A model generated the notes under the pieces. It had not been told where the DNA came from. It searched no databases and saw nothing but the letters and a program-made list of their open reading frames with translations. The translations under genes and the position numbers were made by a program. Below are positions 9,525-18,116 of a stretch of 64,000 bases of DNA, one piece after another. The stretch's first letter is position 1. Every line of letters starts with the position of its first letter. The DNA lies in contig NZ_SIZW01000043.1 in the NCBI RefSeq assembly GCF_009866805.1, positions 558,001 to 622,000 of the forward strand. Reading direction: 5' to 3'. Source of the DNA: Schauerella aestuarii (lineage in GTDB: Bacteria > Pseudomonadota > Gammaproteobacteria > Burkholderiales > Burkholderiaceae_B).

Positions 9525-9544
9525 GTCAGTTCATCCCGGTCGAG

Positions 9545-10477
9545 TCAGAAGGCAACGTTGTCGCGGCCCTTCGTTTGAATCATGGCGCGCGCCTCATCGG
9601 GCGTCGCGATCTCGAACGACAGTTCTTCCAGGATGCGGCGGATCTTGGCGACCTGCTCGGCGTTGGAAGTGGCCAGCTTGCCGCGGCCCGCGTACAAGCT
9701 ATCTTCCAGCCCCACGCGCACGTTGCCGCCCAGCAAGGCGCTCATCGTGACGAACGACATCTGATGCCGGCCTGCCGCGAGTACAGAGAGGTAGTAGTCG
9801 TCGCCGAACAGGCGATCGGCGATCATGCGCATGTGCAGCAGGTTGTCGGGATCGGCGCCGATGCCGCCCAGGATGCCGAAGATCGATTGCACGAAGAAGG
9901 GCGGCTTGGCGAGCCCGCGATCGGCAAAGTGCGCCAGGTTGTAGAGATGGCCGACGTCGTAGCATTCGAATTCGAAACGTGTACCCATGGCGGAAAGCTC
10001 GGCCAGGCCGCGTTCGATCTGCGAGAACGTGTTGGACAGGATGAAATCCTGCGTCATGTTCAGGTACGGCTTTTCCCAGTCGTGCTTGAACGTTTCCAGC
10101 TTGCCCGCTGCGCCCGAGATATTGAAGTTGAACGACCCCATGTTCATCGACGCCACTTCGGGCTGCGCCCACTTCGCGGGCGCCAGGCGCTGGTCCAACG
10201 TCATGCCCAAGCCGCCACCCGTCGTGATGTTGATGATGGCATCCGAGTGCTGCTTGATGCGCGGCAGAAACTGGGCAAACAGCTCGGGGCTTTGATCGGG
10301 CTTGCCGGTCGCGGGATCGCGGGCATGCAGGTGCAGCATGGCGGCGCCCGCTTCTGCTGCGGCAATGGCCTGATCGGCGATCTCGTCCGGCGTGATGGGC
10401 AGATGCGGCGACATGCTGGGGGTATGGATCGACCCCGTGACGGCGCACGTGATGATGACCTTCTTGGCTTTCTTCAA
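9545..10477 (-). CDS. BKACE / DUF849 beta-keto acid cleavage enzyme
   Basis: 310 aa. BKACE enzymes react a beta-keto acid with acetyl-CoA to give acetoacetate and a new acyl-CoA, using Zn. The family is shown by KKVIITCAVTGSIHTPSMSP, MLHLHARDPATGKPDQSP (the HLH metal motif) and INITTGGG. I chose the TTG at 10477, which has AGGAGACA upstream and gives the usual length; an ATG at 10531 with a GAGG would add 18 residues. Its presence implies a beta-keto acid intermediate or a second branch in this operon. Confidence 0.9.
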   Translation of the reverse strand: MKKAKKVIITCAVTGSIHTPSMSPHLPITPDEIADQAIAAAEAGAAMLHLHARDPATGKPDQSPELFAQFLPRIKQHSDAIINITTGGGLGMTLDQRLAPAKWAQPEVASMNMGSFNFNISGAAGKLETFKHDWEKPYLNMTQDFILSNTFSQIERGLAELSAMGTRFEFECYDVGHLYNLAHFADRGLAKPPFFVQSIFGILGGIGADPDNLLHMRMIADRLFGDDYYLSVLAAGRHQMSFVTMSALLGGNVRVGLEDSLYAGRGKLATSNAEQVAKIRRILEELSFEIATPDEARAMIQTKGRDNVAF

Positions 10478-10547
10478 GACTTGTCTCCTGTCGGCTCGTT
10501 TACGCGTGGCAAACGAATGCTCTGACGGCATGCAACCTCATGCCACT

Positions 10548-11714
10548 TTAGTACGACTTCGGCAGCCCCAGCACCTTCTCGGCGATGTAGCAAAGGATGA
10601 GTTGCGGCGACACCGGGGCCAGTCGCGGCAGCATGGCTTCGCGCAGATATCGCTCCACGTGATATTCGCGGGCGTAGCCCATGCCGCCGTGCGTGATCAG
10701 TGCCGTTTCGCACGCGCGGAAGCCCGCGTCGGCGCAAAACAGCTTGGCGGCATTGGCTTGCCCGCCGCACGGCTGGCCTTGGTCATACAACCAGGCGGCG
10801 CGCTGATACAGCAAGGTTGCGGCTTCAAGCTCGACCCAGCGTTCGGCGAGCGGATGTTGGATGCCCTGGTTTTGGCCGATCGGCCGATCGAATACGATCC
10901 GTTCGCCCGCATACTTGGCCGCGCGCCGCAGGGCTGCACGCCCCAGGCCCGTAGCTTCGGCTGCCAGCAGCACGCGCTCGGGGTTCATGCCGTGCAGGAT
11001 GTACTCGAAACCGCGGCCTTCTTCGCCAATGCGGTCGGCCACCGGGATTTCCAGGCCATCGATGAACAGCTCGTTTGAATCGACCGCTTTGCGCCCATGC
11101 TTTTCGATCTCGCGCACGTCGACCTTGCTGCGATCGAGATCGGTGTAGAACAGGCTCAGGCCGCGTGAAGGCTTATCGAGTTGATCGATCGGCGTGGTGC
11201 GCGCGAGGAGCAGGATCTTGTCGGCGACTTGTGCCGTGGAGATCCAGATCTTCTGACCGTGCACCACGTACTTGTCGCCGTGCCGCACGGCGGTCGTCTT
11301 GAGCTTCAGGGTGTTCAGCCCGGTATTGGGTTCGGTCACGCCGAAGCAGGCTTTCTGCTCGCCTTGAATGATGGGGGGCAACCAGCGCGCCTTTTGCTCG
11401 TCGCTGCCGTACACCACGACCGGATGCAGGCCGAAGACGTTCATGTGGATGGCCGAGGCACCCGATAGTCCGGCACCGGTGGCCGACACCGTTTCCATCA
11501 TCAGCGCGGCCTCCAGAATGCCGAGGCCTGCGCCGCCATAGGCCGTGGGCATGGCGATGCCCAACCAGCCCGCATCGGCCATGGCGCGATAGAAGTCTTC
11601 CGGAAAGCCGCCTTCGCGATCCCGGCGCAGCCAGTACTCGTCGTCGAAAGGCGCACACGCGTGTTGCACGGCGTCGACGATGGCGACTTGATCGTCGTTC
11701 AAGGCGAAGTCCAT
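10548..11714 (-). CDS. Acyl-CoA dehydrogenase
   Basis: 388 aa FAD enzyme forming a 2-enoyl-CoA. Domains run in the usual order: N-terminal helices to residue ~120, the beta domain with CFGVTEPNTGLNTLKLKTTA, and the C-terminal helices with QNQGIQHPLAERWVELEAA and THGGMGYAREYHVERYLREA. It begins two bases after the stop of the MaoC gene, so the two are probably translationally coupled. The likely role is to desaturate a saturated acyl-CoA before hydration by MaoC or a crotonase. Confidence 0.95.
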   Translation of the reverse strand: MDFALNDDQVAIVDAVQHACAPFDDEYWLRRDREGGFPEDFYRAMADAGWLGIAMPTAYGGAGLGILEAALMMETVSATGAGLSGASAIHMNVFGLHPVVVYGSDEQKARWLPPIIQGEQKACFGVTEPNTGLNTLKLKTTAVRHGDKYVVHGQKIWISTAQVADKILLLARTTPIDQLDKPSRGLSLFYTDLDRSKVDVREIEKHGRKAVDSNELFIDGLEIPVADRIGEEGRGFEYILHGMNPERVLLAAEATGLGRAALRRAAKYAGERIVFDRPIGQNQGIQHPLAERWVELEAATLLYQRAAWLYDQGQPCGGQANAAKLFCADAGFRACETALITHGGMGYAREYHVERYLREAMLPRLAPVSPQLILCYIAEKVLGLPKSY

Positions 11715-11716
11715 GA

Positions 11717-12199
11717 TCAGCCCTCCGGGTTGCGCGTGGGTTGCGAAGAACCGGGCAGCCGGAGCATCAGCGCCACGCGCTTGCAGGTGGCCACGACTTC
11801 ATCGCGTTGATTGAACGCCACGTGTTCGAACACCACAATGCCGTTATCGGGACGCGATGTGCTGGCTTTCAGTTCGAGCACGGTCGACGTCACATGCAGT
11901 GTGTCGCCCACGAACACGGGACGCGGAAACCGCACTTCGTCCCAACCGAGATTGCCCACCGTGGTGCCCAGCGTCGTGTCACCCACCGATATGCCCACCA
12001 TCAGCCCCAGCGTGAAGGCGCTGTTCATCAGGGGTTTCCCGAATTCGGTGTGGCTGGCGTACTCCGCGTCCAGGTGAATGGCCGCCGGATTGTGGGTCAT
12101 GGTGGTAAACAGTACGTTATCCGTTTCGGTAACGGTGCGCCGGATGTCGTGCGTGAACGTTTGCCCTACGCTGAACTGTTCGTAATAGCGTCCTGCCAT
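11717..12199 (-). CDS. MaoC-like dehydratase (single hotdog domain)
   Basis: 160 aa and first gene of the nine-gene minus-strand operon. The start at 12199 has CAGGAGACA upstream; the longer frame runs through the divergent promoter and is spurious. The hydratase-2 pattern is THNPAAIHLDAEYA with the catalytic histidine, although the usual aspartate before N-P is replaced (T-H-N-P). PLMNSAFTLGLMVG and FPRPVFVGDTLHVTSTVLE fit the family. It would hydrate an enoyl-CoA with R-specificity. Small MaoC proteins beside CitE lyases occur in C5-dicarboxylate (itaconate/mesaconate) routes. Confidence 0.9.
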   Translation of the reverse strand: MAGRYYEQFSVGQTFTHDIRRTVTETDNVLFTTMTHNPAAIHLDAEYASHTEFGKPLMNSAFTLGLMVGISVGDTTLGTTVGNLGWDEVRFPRPVFVGDTLHVTSTVLELKASTSRPDNGIVVFEHVAFNQRDEVVATCKRVALMLRLPGSSQPTRNPEG

Positions 12200-12267
12200 G
12201 GCTGTCTCCTGCCGGATGTCGTGAGGCGCGGCCTTCGGGCCGTCTGTGCCATTAAAATATACTGCCA

Positions 12268-12289
12268 TATTGTATGGTTGCATACAATA
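12268..12289. promoter_or_regulatory. Perfect 9-bp inverted repeat, probable operator in divergent promoter
   Basis: Arms TATTGTATG and CATACAATA are separated by GTTG. The site lies in the 108-bp gap between the CoA operon (start 12199) and the oxidoreductase gene (start 12308). A TACAAT hexamer within the right arm (12283-12288) could be a -10 element for the rightward gene. Binding here would cover both promoters. The MarR gene just beyond the oxidoreductase is the nearest candidate binder, but GntR-type repressors also use TTGTAT..ATACAA sites. Confidence 0.65.
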
Positions 12290-12307
12290 CCGGAAAAGGA
12301 GGATGTC

Positions 12308-13333
12308 ATGTCGTCGCCGTTCGTCAATCGCAGGGTCGTTCTCGCGTCCCGCCCCGCCGGCATTCCCCAGGCGGAACATTTCAAGATCGAGACGGCGTCC
12401 GTGCCGGAACTCGAAGCCGGGCAAATTTTGGTGCGCAACGCCTATCTCTCGGTCGAGCCCGCCATGCGGGGCTGGGTGAACGCCGCCGCCAACTATTCGG
12501 ACCCGGTCGGGATTGGCGAGGTCATGCGGTCGTTCGCAGCAGGGCAGGTGGTCGCGTCGCGCCATCCGGACTATGCGGAGGGCGACGTGGTGATGGGCAT
12601 GCTGGGCTGGCAGGACTACGCCATCACCGATGGCCGCGCGATCCGCCGCAAGGTCAGGGAGCGCGATCTGCCGTTGTCGCTTTCGCTGGGCGTATTGGGG
12701 ATCAATGGCGTCACGGCCTATTTCGCGTTGAAGGAATGTGGCCGGCCGCATGCGGGCGATACGGTGGTCGTGTCGACGGCTGCGGGCGCTGTCGGTTCGG
12801 CGGTGGGCCAACTGGCCAAGGGATGGGGCTGCCGGACGGTCGGCATAGCAGGCGGGGCCGAGAAGGTCGCCCTATGCCGGAACGTGTTCGGCTTCGATGC
12901 TGCGGTCGATTACAAGGAGGCCGATTTCGAGGCAGCGTTCAACGCGGCGAGCGCGGATGGCGTCGACGTGTACTTCGACAATACGTCGGGCCGCATCAGC
13001 GACCTCGTGGTGCCGCGCATCAACAAGAATGCCCGCATCGTGATTTGCGGGACGGCCTCGGTATCGAACTGGCAACCCTGGCCCACGGGGCCGCGGGTTG
13101 AGCGGCACTTGCTGAACAAGACGGCCACCATGCAAGGTTTTCTGGTGTGGGATTACGAATCGCGTTACGAAGAAGCCGTCGCTTATCTGGCACAGCAAAT
13201 CCGCGAGCACCGATTGAACTATCGCGAGGAAGTGCTCGAGGGCATCGATGCGGCGCCGGATGCGATTGCCGGGCTGTATCGCGGTGAGAACATCGGCAAG
13301 CGGCTGATCCGCCTGCATGACGATATCGTGTGA
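12308..13333 (+). CDS. NADP-dependent oxidoreductase, MDR superfamily (CurA/leukotriene-B4-dehydrogenase type)
   Basis: 341 aa zinc-independent medium-chain reductase, typically reducing the double bond of alpha,beta-unsaturated carbonyls. Signs: N-terminal NRRVVLASRPAGIPQAEHFK, the YLSVEPAMRGW segment, the nucleotide loop STAAGAVGSAVGQLAK, and VYFDNTSGRISD. The start at 12308 follows a strong AAAGGAGG. It is divergent from the CoA operon and convergent with the MarR gene, with which it nearly abuts. Control by that regulator is likely. Confidence 0.92.
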   Translation: MSSPFVNRRVVLASRPAGIPQAEHFKIETASVPELEAGQILVRNAYLSVEPAMRGWVNAAANYSDPVGIGEVMRSFAAGQVVASRHPDYAEGDVVMGMLGWQDYAITDGRAIRRKVRERDLPLSLSLGVLGINGVTAYFALKECGRPHAGDTVVVSTAAGAVGSAVGQLAKGWGCRTVGIAGGAEKVALCRNVFGFDAAVDYKEADFEAAFNAASADGVDVYFDNTSGRISDLVVPRINKNARIVICGTASVSNWQPWPTGPRVERHLLNKTATMQGFLVWDYESRYEEAVAYLAQQIREHRLNYREEVLEGIDAAPDAIAGLYRGENIGKRLIRLHDDIV

Positions 13334-13334
13334 G

Positions 13335-13799
13335 TCACTCGTTCTTGTATTCGAGCAGATTGCGTTTGACGGTGGTCAGCATCTCGGTCAGACGCAAGCG
13401 ATCGTCGTTATCCAGGCCGGCCAGAATGACCTCGCTCATGCGATCGCTCTGACCGCGCATGGTGTCGATCATGCCGCGACCCTTGTCGGTCAGGAAAACG
13501 AGTTTGGTGCGGCGATCGGCCGGCGTCGATTCGCGCCGCACCAGTTCGGTGGCCTCCAGCCGGTCGACCAATCCGCCCAGGGCAGCGCGGCCAAGCTCCA
13601 GCACATCCGCCAGGTCACTCTGACTCATGCCATCGTGGCGTGAGAGATGCGCCATCACCCACCATTGCGAACGCGTGATGCCGACGGGTTTCATCACGTC
13701 GTCGAACACCTTGCGGCGCAGACGCGACACGTCGTGCATGAGAAACCCCAGGCGCTGATCCCAATTTTCCTGACGCGGTGAGCTGATCTTTTTCGACAT
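13335..13799 (-). CDS. MarR-family transcriptional regulator
   Basis: 154 aa winged-helix dimer. The recognition helix region reads SQSDLADVLELGRAALGGLVDRLEATELV and the wing RRESTPADRRTKLVFLTDKG, both standard for MarR. Such regulators often sense aromatic acids or acyl-CoAs. Its stop lies one base beyond the stop of the convergent oxidoreductase gene. The dyad at 12268-12289 is the best candidate for its main operator; a palindrome at 13851-13860 upstream of this gene could serve autoregulation. Confidence 0.92.
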   Translation of the reverse strand: MSKKISSPRQENWDQRLGFLMHDVSRLRRKVFDDVMKPVGITRSQWWVMAHLSRHDGMSQSDLADVLELGRAALGGLVDRLEATELVRRESTPADRRTKLVFLTDKGRGMIDTMRGQSDRMSEVILAGLDNDDRLRLTEMLTTVKRNLLEYKNE

Positions 13800-13850
13800 G
13801 AGTCCTGTGTTTCGATGGGCGCGAGTGCGATTCTATACGCTGACGGAGGT

Positions 13851-13860
13851 GTACTAGTAC
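13851..13860. promoter_or_regulatory. 10-bp palindrome upstream of the marR gene
   Basis: GTACTAGTAC is a perfect palindrome, 52 bp upstream of the MarR start codon. It is short enough to be chance. Its right side, CTAGTACGC followed by a T-rich TTG, is also found at 36834 in the IclR/Bug promoter region. Confidence 0.3.
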
Positions 13861-13966
13861 GCTTTGTAAACCATCGGTATGTTTTGAAACCGAGTGCACA
13901 AGCGCCGGCCGTTGATCAGGAAAGCCATTATTTTTGCGCCTTTCTCGATCTCCTGGAATGCCAAAA

Positions 13967-14284
13967 ATGTACAAATCGCTGATTCGATTGGCCGCGGTGG
14001 CCGGTGTGTCCTTGCTTGTCGCGGCCTGCGGCTCGACGAAAATCAATATGACGGAAATGCAGACCACGACGGCCAAGTCGCTCGGGTTGGCATCGTCGGA
14101 TGAGCTGACGGTCGCGAACGTTCAGTACAAAGAAAAGAACGCGTTGGGCGGCCAGGAATTGAGCTACGACGCGACCACGGCGCGCGGCCGCAAGTTTGCC
14201 TGCACGGCCTATGTGACGCCTGGCCTGACGCCGTTCGACAAGGCAACCTACAGCGAAGCTCAGTGCAGCCCCAAGAAGAAGTAA
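13967..14284 (+). CDS. Small lipoprotein, function unknown
   Basis: 105 aa with a lipoprotein signal: MYKSLIRLAAVAGVSLLVAAC, with the lipidated cysteine at 21. The mature part is short, with two further cysteines (FACTAYVT and SEAQCSP) that could form a disulfide. I chose the ATG at 13967, which gives a compact signal peptide and has GGA nine bases upstream, over the ATG at 13958. No domain recognised. It stands alone between marR and a GNAT gene. Confidence 0.8.
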   Translation: MYKSLIRLAAVAGVSLLVAACGSTKINMTEMQTTTAKSLGLASSDELTVANVQYKEKNALGGQELSYDATTARGRKFACTAYVTPGLTPFDKATYSEAQCSPKKK

Positions 14285-14473
14285 TTTCTGTCGTGTCAGA
14301 CCGGTGTTGACACGCTGGCACCCACGACGCGGATCGGCGCCCTGCGGCGTCGAACCCGCTTGAAAGCGGGATAAGAAGCAGGGGGGCGGCATTCAATGGG
14401 CGCGCCGGCATTGCCGCGCGCCTGCTGAGCGGGTATCTTTCAACTCCTGCCGTTGCCACGCCGCCGTTCCCAC

Positions 14474-15037
14474 ATGACATCCGCCGCCCCTTCCTGCTCG
14501 ACCCCACCCCCTTCAAGCGAACCTGTGCAGATCCGCCTTTTGGATCGGCACGATGTGGCGGGCTTCCGCGATCTGCGTTTGGCGATGTTGCGCGATGCGC
14601 CCAGCGCGTTCGGCGCCAGTCCTGATGACGAAGCCGTGCTGAGCGAAGACGCGTGGGCTGCGCGTATCGGGCCGGACGACAACACGGCACTCTTTGGCGC
14701 CTTTATCGGCACCCGCATGGTGGGCTCGGTGGGACTGTTTCGCCAACGGCCTGCGAAGATGCGCCATAAGGCGTTGATCTGGGGCGTATTCGTGGATCCT
14801 GACGCTCGCGGTCGGCAACTGGCGCGGCGCCTGATGCAGACGATGATCGCGCACGCCCGCACGCTGCCCCAGATTCGGCAGGTCACACTCAGCGTGACCG
14901 CTTCGAACCTGCATGCCCGTGCCCTGTACGAGAGCCTGGGCTTCGTGCAATACGGCCACGAACCCAAAGCCCTCTTCGTCGACGGCAACTGGTTCGACGA
15001 ACAGCAAATGGTGCTGCGGTTTACTTCAGCGGCGTGA
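14474..15037 (+). CDS. GNAT-family N-acetyltransferase
   Basis: 187 aa. The acetyl-CoA-binding core is GVFVDPDARGRQLARRLMQTMIAHA, whose R-G-R-x-L stands in for the usual Q/RxxGxG/A; it is followed by QVTLSVTASNLHARALYESLGFVQYG, the standard motif B. The ATG at 14474 is the first in frame, but no strong ribosome site precedes it, and a TTG at 14453 is possible. The acceptor is not predictable. The 190-bp gap upstream holds nothing I can identify. Confidence 0.88.
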   Translation: MTSAAPSCSTPPPSSEPVQIRLLDRHDVAGFRDLRLAMLRDAPSAFGASPDDEAVLSEDAWAARIGPDDNTALFGAFIGTRMVGSVGLFRQRPAKMRHKALIWGVFVDPDARGRQLARRLMQTMIAHARTLPQIRQVTLSVTASNLHARALYESLGFVQYGHEPKALFVDGNWFDEQQMVLRFTSAA

Positions 15038-15076
15038 AGCCCGGTTGCGCGGTAACGCGTTTTCAAGTCCGTCGCT

Positions 15077-15853
15077 TTACGTGCGTGATTTGAAAAGTTT
15101 GGACGGGGTGGACGTGCGGCGCCACGGTACGTCACGCACGACATCGGGCATGGCAAGCGCCAGCAGCAGCGCGGCCAGCGGCACCACGCAGATAAAGCCG
15201 ATGTATTTGAAGCCGAGTGCGCCGATGCCGCCGCCCAGGATAAACATCGCCATCAGGCCGCCGGTCATGCCCATGCGGCCGGTGCTGTGACGCACGCCGT
15301 CACCGCGCGGCGACCGCGCGCTTTTCCAATACAGGAATTTGCCGAGCTCGATGCCGAAGTCGGTCAGATTGCCGGTCATGTGCGTGGTGCGGATGCTGCC
15401 CTTGGATGAGTTGGACGCGACCGCGTTCTGCAGCCCCATCATGAACGACAGCAGCAGTACCGTAATCGGGACGGCGAACGGCGTCATGAATTTCACCGTA
15501 TCGGCGCCCGCCAAGCCGAACGGCAACAAGAGCGCGGCTTCCAGCAGCAGCGGCAGCGCATACAGGCTGTGCAGGCGGTAGTGGCGGCCGAGATTGATGA
15601 GCACGGCGCAGGTTGCCGCACCGATCATGAACGCCAGGATCGCGCCCAAAGCGCCCAGCAGCAGCCACGTTTTTCCGGTGACGATCGCATCCGCCAGCTG
15701 CGACGCAAATCCGGTCATGTGCGAGGTGTAGCGGTGCAATACGAGAAAGCCGCCGGCGTTGAGGGCGCCCGCGTTGAAGGCCAGTAAAAATCCAAAGGCG
15801 CGGTTGGTCGACGGCGCACGATGGCGGTTGGTGAGCAGAAGTAGGCTACGCAA
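15077..15853 (-). CDS. DUF1275 (YoaK-type) membrane protein
   Basis: 258 aa, about six hydrophobic segments. Family signs: AFGFLLAFNAGALNAGGFLVLHRYTSHMTGF near the N-terminus and the second HMTGNLTDFGIELGK half, a repeat of the first. The family has no settled function; the internal symmetry of the two TSHMTG/TTHMTGN motifs suggests a transporter-like fold. It is divergent from the TonB receptor gene, 189 bp away. Confidence 0.9.
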   Translation of the reverse strand: MRSLLLLTNRHRAPSTNRAFGFLLAFNAGALNAGGFLVLHRYTSHMTGFASQLADAIVTGKTWLLLGALGAILAFMIGAATCAVLINLGRHYRLHSLYALPLLLEAALLLPFGLAGADTVKFMTPFAVPITVLLLSFMMGLQNAVASNSSKGSIRTTHMTGNLTDFGIELGKFLYWKSARSPRGDGVRHSTGRMGMTGGLMAMFILGGGIGALGFKYIGFICVVPLAALLLALAMPDVVRDVPWRRTSTPSKLFKSRT

Positions 15854-16042
15854 TGAGATACATCCTCATGGAAAACTGAAGTTCAGCCTACATGCTGCGA
15901 CGCACAATTTCAATCGCTGGAAAGGTTGTAAATCGTGACCAACTGCGGCACGAATCCAACATCGACGCCAATGCTCACAGGTGTGCCGCAGCGCAGCGGG
16001 CTAAACTGCCATAACGTTTGCATTCCCTCACCGAATCCCCGC

Positions 16043-18115
16043 ATGAAATCCTATGTTTTTCTCCTGGGCGGCATTGCCGTCAGCACGAGCGCGTTCGCGC
16101 AATCCACGACCGACGTGTTGAACCCGATCGTGGTCACCGGCAGCCGCTCTGAGATCGCGAGTTTCGATGCGCCGTTTTCGGTGGACGTGGTGGATGCCAG
16201 GCAGATCGGCGAAGGCCAACTGCGCATCAATGCGTCGGAAGCGCTCAACCGCGTGCCGGGATTGGTGGTGCAGAACCGGCAGAATTACGCCCAGGATTTG
16301 CAGATTTCCTCGCGCGGCTTTGGGTCGAGGGCCGCTTTCGGCGTGCGTGGCATCAAGCTTTTCACCGATGGCATTCCCGCCAGCACGCCGGATGGCCAGG
16401 GGCAGGCGGCCACGTTCAACCTGGATACGGCCGAGCGCTTCGAGGTGCTGCGCGGACCGATGACCACGATCTACGGCAGCAATGCCGGGGGCGTGATTCA
16501 GATGTTCTCGCGCGACGGCAAGGGCGATCCGCGCATCACGGCCGAAACCTTGTTCGGCAAGTACGGTATGCGCAAGAATCGGCTGGGTGCGGAAGGCGAG
16601 GTCAATGGCATCGGCTTTGTGCTCGATGCGTCCCGCATGGACACCGACGGCTTTCGCGACCACAGCGAGGCGCGCCGCGATCAACGTTTCGCCAAGATCA
16701 CCACGCAACCGACCGATACCAGCACCTTGCGCGTGGTGTACAACGGGCTGAGCCAGAAAAACACGCAAGATCCCCAAGGCTTGACGTGGGACGAGTACAA
16801 ATCCGACCGGCGTCAGGCCGCGCCCAGCGCGCTGCTCTACAACACCCGCAAGAGTATCGACAACGATCAGGTCGGCATCGATTACACGCAACGGATCGGC
16901 ACCGGCACGCTCAAACTCAATGCCTATGGCGGTGAGCGCGACGTGACCCAATATCAGTCGATCCCTCGGGCGGTGCAGTCCAATATCCGTCAGTCGGGTG
17001 GCGTGATCGACTTTTCGCGCCGATTCTATGGCGGCGGCATCCAGTGGTCGCAACCGTTCATGCTCGGTGGCGGTGCGCTTGAAGTCACCGCTGGACTGGA
17101 TTTCGATCAAAGCCGCGACGATCGACAAGGCTACGAAAACTTCGTGGGGTCCACGCTGGGCGTGAAGGGCGCGTTGCGCCGCAACGAGATCGATACCGCC
17201 ACCAGCCTGGATCCCTACGTGCAGGCGAATTGGCTGCTCGGCGATTGGACCCTGCAGGCAGGCTTGCGCTACAACACCGTCAAGCTGAAGGTGGACGACC
17301 GTTACCTGCTCAACGGTGACGATAGCGGCAGCCAACGCTACGAGCGCGCCACACCCGCAGTGGGCGCCTTGTATGCCATCACGCCCGATGTGCATGTGTA
17401 TGCGAGTGCCGGGACCGGATTCGAGACGCCCACGCTTACCGAGTCGGCCTACGCGGCCAACGGTGCCGGTTTCAACGCCGGCCTGCAGCCGTCACGCAGC
17501 GAGCAACTCGAAACCGGCATCAAGACCCGATTCGGCAATACCCGAGTGAATGCAGCGTTGTTCCAGATCCGCACCAAGGATGAGCTGGTCGTGGCCGGCT
17601 CCTTGGGCGGCCGCACCACCTATCAGAACGCCGCCAAGACATTGCGCCGCGGCTTTGAATTGTCGGTGGAAAGCCAGATTGCGCCCACCGTTGCACTCAA
17701 TGGCGCGTGGACTTATCTCGACGCCACCTACGACAAATCGTTCGACGCAGGTACGACGCGGATCGACAGCGGCAATCGTCTGCCCGGTGTGCCCAAGAAC
17801 AGCCTCTTCGGCGAAGTGGTATGGACGCCGCAACCCTGGGTGAGTACGGCCGTGGAAGGTGTGGTGCGCGGCAAGGTGTTTGTGGAAGACACCAACCGCG
17901 ATCGCCCGGCGCCGGGTTATGCGCTCTTGAACTGGCGCACGACATTCACGCAGAAGACGGGACCCTGGACCTTCCGGCAAACCGTGCGCCTGGATAACCT
18001 GACGGATCGCAACTATATCGGCTCGGTGATCGTGGGCGATGGCAACGGACGCTATTACGAACCCGCGGCCGGCATGGCTTGGTATGCCGGGGCGAGCGTG
18101 CAGTACACGTTTTGA
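16043..18115 (+). CDS. TonB-dependent outer-membrane receptor
   Basis: 690 aa from the ATG at 16043, which opens a signal peptide ending SAFAQ; the frame further upstream to 15935 is not needed. Next come a TonB-box-like NPIVVTGSR, the plug domain with EALNRVPGLVVQNR and ERFEVLRGPMTTIYGSNAGGVIQM, and a 22-strand barrel ending in aromatic QYTF. The ligand is probably a ferric siderophore or another chelate. No biosynthesis genes or sigma/anti-sigma pair are adjacent. It ends two bases before the convergent cardiolipin synthase gene, with no terminator visible. Confidence 0.93.
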   Translation: MKSYVFLLGGIAVSTSAFAQSTTDVLNPIVVTGSRSEIASFDAPFSVDVVDARQIGEGQLRINASEALNRVPGLVVQNRQNYAQDLQISSRGFGSRAAFGVRGIKLFTDGIPASTPDGQGQAATFNLDTAERFEVLRGPMTTIYGSNAGGVIQMFSRDGKGDPRITAETLFGKYGMRKNRLGAEGEVNGIGFVLDASRMDTDGFRDHSEARRDQRFAKITTQPTDTSTLRVVYNGLSQKNTQDPQGLTWDEYKSDRRQAAPSALLYNTRKSIDNDQVGIDYTQRIGTGTLKLNAYGGERDVTQYQSIPRAVQSNIRQSGGVIDFSRRFYGGGIQWSQPFMLGGGALEVTAGLDFDQSRDDRQGYENFVGSTLGVKGALRRNEIDTATSLDPYVQANWLLGDWTLQAGLRYNTVKLKVDDRYLLNGDDSGSQRYERATPAVGALYAITPDVHVYASAGTGFETPTLTESAYAANGAGFNAGLQPSRSEQLETGIKTRFGNTRVNAALFQIRTKDELVVAGSLGGRTTYQNAAKTLRRGFELSVESQIAPTVALNGAWTYLDATYDKSFDAGTTRIDSGNRLPGVPKNSLFGEVVWTPQPWVSTAVEGVVRGKVFVEDTNRDRPAPGYALLNWRTTFTQKTGPWTFRQTVRLDNLTDRNYIGSVIVGDGNGRYYEPAAGMAWYAGASVQYTF

Positions 18116-18116
18116 G

